Below are positions 8,001-11,277 of a stretch of 11,277 bases of DNA, in pieces. The stretch is from Bacteroidota bacterium (GTDB lineage Bacteria; Bacteroidota; Bacteroidia; Bacteroidales; GCA-2748055), in NCBI GenBank assembly GCA_030642565.1, contig DAOWNM010000053.1, positions 1 to 11,277 of the forward strand. The letters are read 5' to 3'. The translations under genes were made by a program, and so were the position numbers. The first letter of the stretch is position 1; the number at the start of each line of letters is the position of its first letter. Under the pieces are notes generated by a model, which saw nothing but the letters and a program-made list of their open reading frames with translations, was not told the origin of the DNA and did not search any database.

Positions 8001-10587
8001 CGGGGTTGGGGAGGAGATTGCCCTGAACCTGCCCGAAATTGAGGAGGGACGGGCCCTGGTAAGTATTGAAAACGGATCGGAGATGCTTCGTACCTTCTGG
8101 GTTGAATCGCCGGTAGATGGTCCGGTAACCATCGAGGCCACAGCCGAAATGGCACCCAATGTCTTTATCAATGTTTCTCTTATTCAGCCCCATAAAAGCA
8201 CCACCAACGACCGACCCATCCGCCTGTACGGCATCCAGTCGGTCAATGTGGTGGACCAGCATACCATTCTGACTCCGGTGTTGCAGATGCCAGATGTGCT
8301 TGAGCCCGAGCAGGAGGTGGAATTTAAGGTGTTGGAACAGGAGGGAAGAGCGATGACCTACACGGTGGCCGTGGTGGATGAAGGGTTGCTCGATCTGACC
8401 CGCTTCAGAACCCCCGACCTCTGGAAGCAGTTCTACGCGAAAGAGGGCCTTGGCATTCGTACCTGGGACCTTTACAAATATGTACTTGGAGCCCTGAAGG
8501 GAGAGATGGCCGGACTGCTCTCCATTGGAGGGGATGAATTTATTAAGCAGGACGACAAGAAGAACAACAACCGTTTTAAACCGGTGGTGAAGTATTTCGG
8601 ACCCTTTGAACTCAAGGCGGGAAAAAGCAACAACCACACCTTTACCATGCCGAATTACGTGGGGTCGGTGAAAACCATGGTGGTGGCGAGCCACAAGGGA
8701 GCCTACGGTAAAGCTGAAAAAGCGACACCGGTGAAAAAGCCCCTGATGGTGCTTGCCACCCTTCCCCGGATGGTTAGTCCGGCCGAGACAGTTACTCTGC
8801 CTGTCACAGTATTCTCCATGGACCCCAAAGTGAAGAGTGTAACCGTTGAGGTAAAAACAAATGGGTTGTTCACCGTTGAGGGTTCCTCAGTTCAGAAAAT
8901 CACTTTTGAGAGGGAAGGCGACCGGGTGGTGGACTTTACCCTGAAGGTGGACCGGAGCATTGGTGCCGGGAAAGTGGAGGTCATTGCAAAGAGCGGAAGC
9001 CTGAAGGCCAGCGATGTAATCGACCTGCAGGTTAGAATGCCCAATCCCCGTATTGCCAGAACCATTAACGATTTGGTGGAGCCGGGCAAGAGCTGGACAA
9101 CTACTTATGAAGCGGTTGGACTGGCAGGGACAAACAACGGGGTGCTGGAGGTATCTGTCCTTCCTCCCATGAACCTGGAGCAGCGGCTGAAGTACCTGAT
9201 GATGTATCCGCACGGATGTGTGGAACAGATCACCTCGGCTGTGTTCCCGCAACTGTTTCTTCAAAGGCTTATCGAGCTCGATTCAAAACAGAAGAGTGAG
9301 ATACAGGATCACATCTCGGCTGGAATTAACAAGCTTAAATCCTTCCAGGTTTCGAACGGCGGACTCACCTACTGGCCCGGTTCATCTGGCTGGGTGAGTG
9401 AGTGGGGAACAAGCTATGCCGGACATTTCATGATAGAGGCAGAGGCTCTGGGCTATAAACTGCCCATCGGCTTTATGAGTAACTGGGTTAAATACCAGTC
9501 GCGAATGGCCAATAGCTGGGATTGGGAAACAAACCGATCTGGAACCCGGAGAAGCAACGAGATCAACCAGGCATACCGCCTTTACACGCTGGCACTGGCT
9601 AAAAAACCCGCGCTTGGTGCCATGAACCGCAGGAGAGAGATGAAGGAGTTACCGGTCACTGCACAATGGTCACTTGCCGGTGCCTACCTGCTGACTGGGA
9701 AGAGGGAGGTGGCCCATAAACTGGTTGCCGGACTGACCACTTCAGTCAAATTCTACAGGGAACTTTCCTATACCTATGGAAGCTCACTGCGCGATCAGGC
9801 CATAATCCTTGAAGTTATTACCCTCATGGGCGATATGGTGAATGGGAGAAAGCTGGTGAGCGAAATTGCCGAAAAGATGGCTTCCAGTGAATGGTACAGT
9901 ACCCAGACCACCGCTTATGTACTGCTGGCCATTGGGAAATTCGTCGGCGAATCGGATGTCTACGGGGGTATTGGGTTTGAATATACACTTAACGGAAAGA
10001 AGCAAAATATAACTACCAGTGCTCCCATGGCGAGCATGATGCTGCCCTTTGACGGAGAGAAGGGGGGGAGCATCGCATTAAAAAACACGGATGGGCGGAA
10101 CCTGTTTGTCAATGTGCAGCTGGATGGAATCCCTCTGGATAACCAGGTGAATGATGAAGCAACAGACCTCAAAATGAAGGTTCGATACTTCAACATGGAG
10201 GAAAACACCATTGATCCTTCCCGGTTGGAACAGGGGACCGATTTTATGGCAGAGGTCACGATTGCTCATCCCGGGATCAGGGTTAAATACAAAGAGCTTG
10301 CCCTGAACCAGATGTTCCCTTCGGGATGGGAAATCAGAAACCTGAGGCTGGATAACGTGGAGTCATCAAAGATGAAAAGTAAGCCTGACTACCAGGATAT
10401 CAGGGACGATCGGGTGTACAGTTATTTTGGACTGGAAAAGAACGAATCCAAGACCTTTGTTGTGATGCTGAATGCGGCCTACCTGGGAGAGTTTTTCATG
10501 CCGGCGGTCTATTGTGAGGCGATGTATGACAATGGAATCCATGCCACAAAGGCCGGGAAGTGGGTGGAGGTGACCAGGCAGAAATAG
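5038..10587 (+). CDS. Bacterial alpha-2-macroglobulin, thioester-containing envelope lipoprotein
   Basis: This is a 1849-residue protein, longer than E. coli YfhM (about 1650). The signal MKNALFLLLVVAVITGC ends in a good lipobox (ITGC, Cys17), giving a lipid-anchored envelope protein. Macroglobulin-like beta domains fill the first 1100 residues. A typical MG2-type domain starts at 615-628 (GFMYGERGVWRPGD), and a bait-region domain begins near 978 (MLSFTTDKKEYG). VVDEGLLDLTRF precedes a likely bait segment at about 1150-1180 (polar, lysine/aspartate/asparagine-rich). The segment FKPVVKYFGPFELKAG (1180-1195) starts the A2M domain. The thioester motif is intact: PHGCVEQITS, with Cys1394, Glu1396 and Gln1397. 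An alpha/alpha-toroid thioester domain follows (GGLTYWPG...), then a C-terminal macroglobulin domain ending near KWVEVTRQK. In this family, protease cleavage of the bait triggers covalent capture through the thioester. The partner pbpC follows 36 bases downstream, as in the known yfhM-pbpC operon. A Tyr/Trp/Asn-rich insert occupies 462-502. Confidence 0.95.
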   Translation: MKNALFLLLVVAVITGCKDKNTEIPSIDPAFINYISGFTSGVISAGSNLAISLVSDLPEAIREQALGLELLECKPSVKGSYRWIDSRTLEFTPAEMLKPGTVYQCKFQLHKLMEVPDPLKTLEFQFQTIQQALFVELKGLNSLDDKDLQWQQLRGNLKTADYADMELVEHVLTGSQDGKSLQIRWTHNSEGTSHEFTVDSIFRTKEKEQVLVRWDGKVIQSEDRGEEVVTIPPLGDFKLMNTHVRQQPEQYISLFFSDPISKSQDLRGLIYLESGEDVKLELEGSQVKVHPTFRLQGTKTLVVNGAVRNTLDYNLIESYKKKVTFTSINPDVKLIGDGVILPGTDGMIFPFKAVNLKAVNVRVIKIFEDNIGQFFQENQYSGDNEIKQVGRMIVKKEVALTSDDPIDYGIWNIFSLDLAELIETEPGAIYNVSITFDRSQALLPCAAGGEQEELKPFKEDREVERFNDPPTGNYYWGYDYYENYNWSEREDPCTDSYYTYKKSRNEASRNVLASDLGIIAKGGSGTALFVAITSLVSTEPISGVEVEIYNYQNQLMEVQQTDQKGMVTILLEKKPYLLVATHGPQRGYLRLDDGSALSTSMFDVAGNKNPKGIKGFMYGERGVWRPGDSIYMTFVLEDQNEVLPDNHPVRFELYTPENQLYLNKTSSTGLNGVYDFRTATGADAPTGSWLAKVNVGGSTFTKTVKIETVKPNRLKINIDFGSEILKSGPVAGKLNAKWLHGAVARNLKADIELDLSSTTTSFKEYQGYVFDDPVKSFEAEEEMVFDGKLDSLGNASFVPGIEVGDEAPGMLQAFFKTRVFENSGDFSVDRFPLLYSPFSKYVGVKIPEGPGWNGALYSNETNLVPIVTVDESGKPVDIANLTIEIYDVKWRWWWDRDEYDNLASYVSNRSRNLIKRDKISTVNGKAMYEMNFGENLWGRKLIRVTDSRGGHSTGQTFYLDYRGYWETASQEGPGGAEMLSFTTDKKEYGVGEEIALNLPEIEEGRALVSIENGSEMLRTFWVESPVDGPVTIEATAEMAPNVFINVSLIQPHKSTTNDRPIRLYGIQSVNVVDQHTILTPVLQMPDVLEPEQEVEFKVLEQEGRAMTYTVAVVDEGLLDLTRFRTPDLWKQFYAKEGLGIRTWDLYKYVLGALKGEMAGLLSIGGDEFIKQDDKKNNNRFKPVVKYFGPFELKAGKSNNHTFTMPNYVGSVKTMVVASHKGAYGKAEKATPVKKPLMVLATLPRMVSPAETVTLPVTVFSMDPKVKSVTVEVKTNGLFTVEGSSVQKITFEREGDRVVDFTLKVDRSIGAGKVEVIAKSGSLKASDVIDLQVRMPNPRIARTINDLVEPGKSWTTTYEAVGLAGTNNGVLEVSVLPPMNLEQRLKYLMMYPHGCVEQITSAVFPQLFLQRLIELDSKQKSEIQDHISAGINKLKSFQVSNGGLTYWPGSSGWVSEWGTSYAGHFMIEAEALGYKLPIGFMSNWVKYQSRMANSWDWETNRSGTRRSNEINQAYRLYTLALAKKPALGAMNRRREMKELPVTAQWSLAGAYLLTGKREVAHKLVAGLTTSVKFYRELSYTYGSSLRDQAIILEVITLMGDMVNGRKLVSEIAEKMASSEWYSTQTTAYVLLAIGKFVGESDVYGGIGFEYTLNGKKQNITTSAPMASMMLPFDGEKGGSIALKNTDGRNLFVNVQLDGIPLDNQVNDEATDLKMKVRYFNMEENTIDPSRLEQGTDFMAEVTIAHPGIRVKYKELALNQMFPSGWEIRNLRLDNVESSKMKSKPDYQDIRDDRVYSYFGLEKNESKTFVVMLNAAYLGEFFMPAVYCEAMYDNGIHATKAGKWVEVTRQK

Positions 10588-10623
10588 GCATTTAACTCTG
10601 AGGTTGTGGATATAGTCAGATGG

Positions 10624-11277
10624 ATGACCAGGCATAAGTACGTACTGATCGCCTTTGGAGTGATCGGCATCCTCTTTCTGTCGCTGCCGGTGGTTCATTT
10701 TGAAGATCCCACCAACACGGTCCTTGAGAATGTGGATGGAGAGTTGCTGTCGGCCCGGATCACAGTAGACGGACAGTGGCGGTTTCCCGACTGTGACAGC
10801 GTCCCACTGAAAGTCAGCCAGTGCATCCGTTATTATGAGGATCAGTATTTCCGGGCCCATCCCGGGGTGAATCCCGTTTCGCTTACAAAAGCGCTGTTCA
10901 GGAACATCAGGGAGAGAAGGATCGTGAGCGGGGGGAGTACCATCACCATGCAGGTAGTTCGCCTCTCACGGAAGGGAAAACCACGTACTGTGACCCAGAA
11001 AATCATTGAGATATTACTGTCGTTTCGTCTGGAGTTGAGCCTGGATAAGGAGGAGATTTTCCGGTTGTATGCATCACATGCCCCTTTTGGGGGCAATGTG
11101 GTTGGAATTGATGCCGCTGCCTGGAGATACTACGGCAGACCCGCTTTCAAATTATCATGGGGGGAGGCGGCCACACTGGCTGTTTTGCCCAATGCCCCTT
11201 CGCTTATCTATCCGGGGAAAAACCAGGAATTGTTGCTTGCCAAACGAAACGGGTTGCTGGAAAAACTGGAAGAGAAA
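10624..11277 (+). CDS. pbpC: Penicillin-binding protein 1C, N-terminal part (cut by window edge)
   Basis: This is a frame of 218 codons open to the right edge. The N-terminus (MTRHKYVLIAFGVIGILFLS...) is a single inner-membrane anchor at about residues 5-24, so the rest faces the periplasm. The GT51 peptidoglycan glycosyltransferase motifs appear in order: YYEDQYFRAHPGVNP (catalytic Glu72), SGGSTITMQVVRLSRKGKPR (102-121), QKIIEILLSFRLELS, APFGGNVVGIDAAAWRYYGR and LSWGEAATLAVLPNAPSLIYPGKN. The VDGQWRFPDCDSVP segment and RLSRKGKPR are characteristic of PBP1C rather than PBP1A/1B. The transpeptidase and BiPBP_C domains would lie beyond the window. The enzyme polymerises lipid II into glycan strands; PBP1C is linked to envelope repair together with the macroglobulin encoded just upstream on the same strand. 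ATG at 10624 is chosen because it gives a compact membrane anchor. GTG at 10606 is an in-frame alternative that would add six residues. Confidence 0.95.
   Translation, partial: MTRHKYVLIAFGVIGILFLSLPVVHFEDPTNTVLENVDGELLSARITVDGQWRFPDCDSVPLKVSQCIRYYEDQYFRAHPGVNPVSLTKALFRNIRERRIVSGGSTITMQVVRLSRKGKPRTVTQKIIEILLSFRLELSLDKEEIFRLYASHAPFGGNVVGIDAAAWRYYGRPAFKLSWGEAATLAVLPNAPSLIYPGKNQELLLAKRNGLLEKLEEK

Noticed and set aside
7975..8694. A 239-codon antisense frame inside the macroglobulin gene
   Set aside because: It is a shadow of conserved bait and A2M domain codons and shows no protein-like features.
10606..10623. GTG at 10606 as the pbpC start
   Set aside because: It would add VDIVRW with no family support. 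ATG at 10624 gives a normal short cytoplasmic tail before the membrane anchor.
10585..10626. Macroglobulin and pbpC share a reading frame, separated by one TAG and 12 codons, suggesting stop readthrough to a fusion
   Set aside because: Same-frame placement has a one-in-three chance, the spacer codes for nothing conserved, and pbpC has its own membrane anchor and start. Nothing signals recoding.

Overview
The window looks like a chromosomal segment of a Bacteroidota bacterium, most likely from a Bacteroidales/Marinilabiliales-type lineage. This rests on protein style (Bacteroidota-type lipoprotein signals, an alpha-2-macroglobulin of the type common in that phylum, a DUF2007-UspA fusion, a large GH106-like glycosidase) and on the absence of strong Shine-Dalgarno sequences. 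No tRNA, rRNA, CRISPR array, insertion sequence or phage gene is visible.

Layout. The left 4.75 kb is transcribed on the minus strand. Read in that direction it holds an intact GH106-like glycoside hydrolase lipoprotein (4753 to 1595), a short decayed piece of a Gfo/Idh/MocA-family oxidoreductase (about 1605 to 1471), a three-part DUF2007-Usp-Usp universal stress protein (1408 to 305), and the N-terminal part of an unrecognised conserved protein (292 to the left edge). The right part is transcribed on the plus strand. It holds a collapsed remnant of an outer-membrane beta-barrel gene (4810-4995), a very large thioester-containing alpha-2-macroglobulin lipoprotein (5038-10587), and the first 218 codons of penicillin-binding protein 1C, pbpC (10624 to the right edge).

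How the genes work together. The alpha-2-macroglobulin/pbpC pair is a known partnership: the macroglobulin is thought to trap foreign proteases near the envelope while PBP1C handles peptidoglycan damage. Both proteins carry the key motifs here (CVEQ thioester; GT51 motifs including EDQYF and GGSTITMQ). The glycosidase probably cleaves a plant or algal polysaccharide side chain. The oxidoreductase scrap beside it suggests that it once sat in a larger sugar-catabolic cluster.

What is unusual. Two gene fossils flank the glycosidase, one on each side. Base composition also changes sharply near 4.8-5.0 kb, from AT-rich on the left to GC-richer on the right. Together these suggest a rearranged junction between two genomic modules. 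I do not see a clearly new multi-gene system. The most notable items are the two fossils, which ordinary gene calling would miss or would report as a small hypothetical protein.
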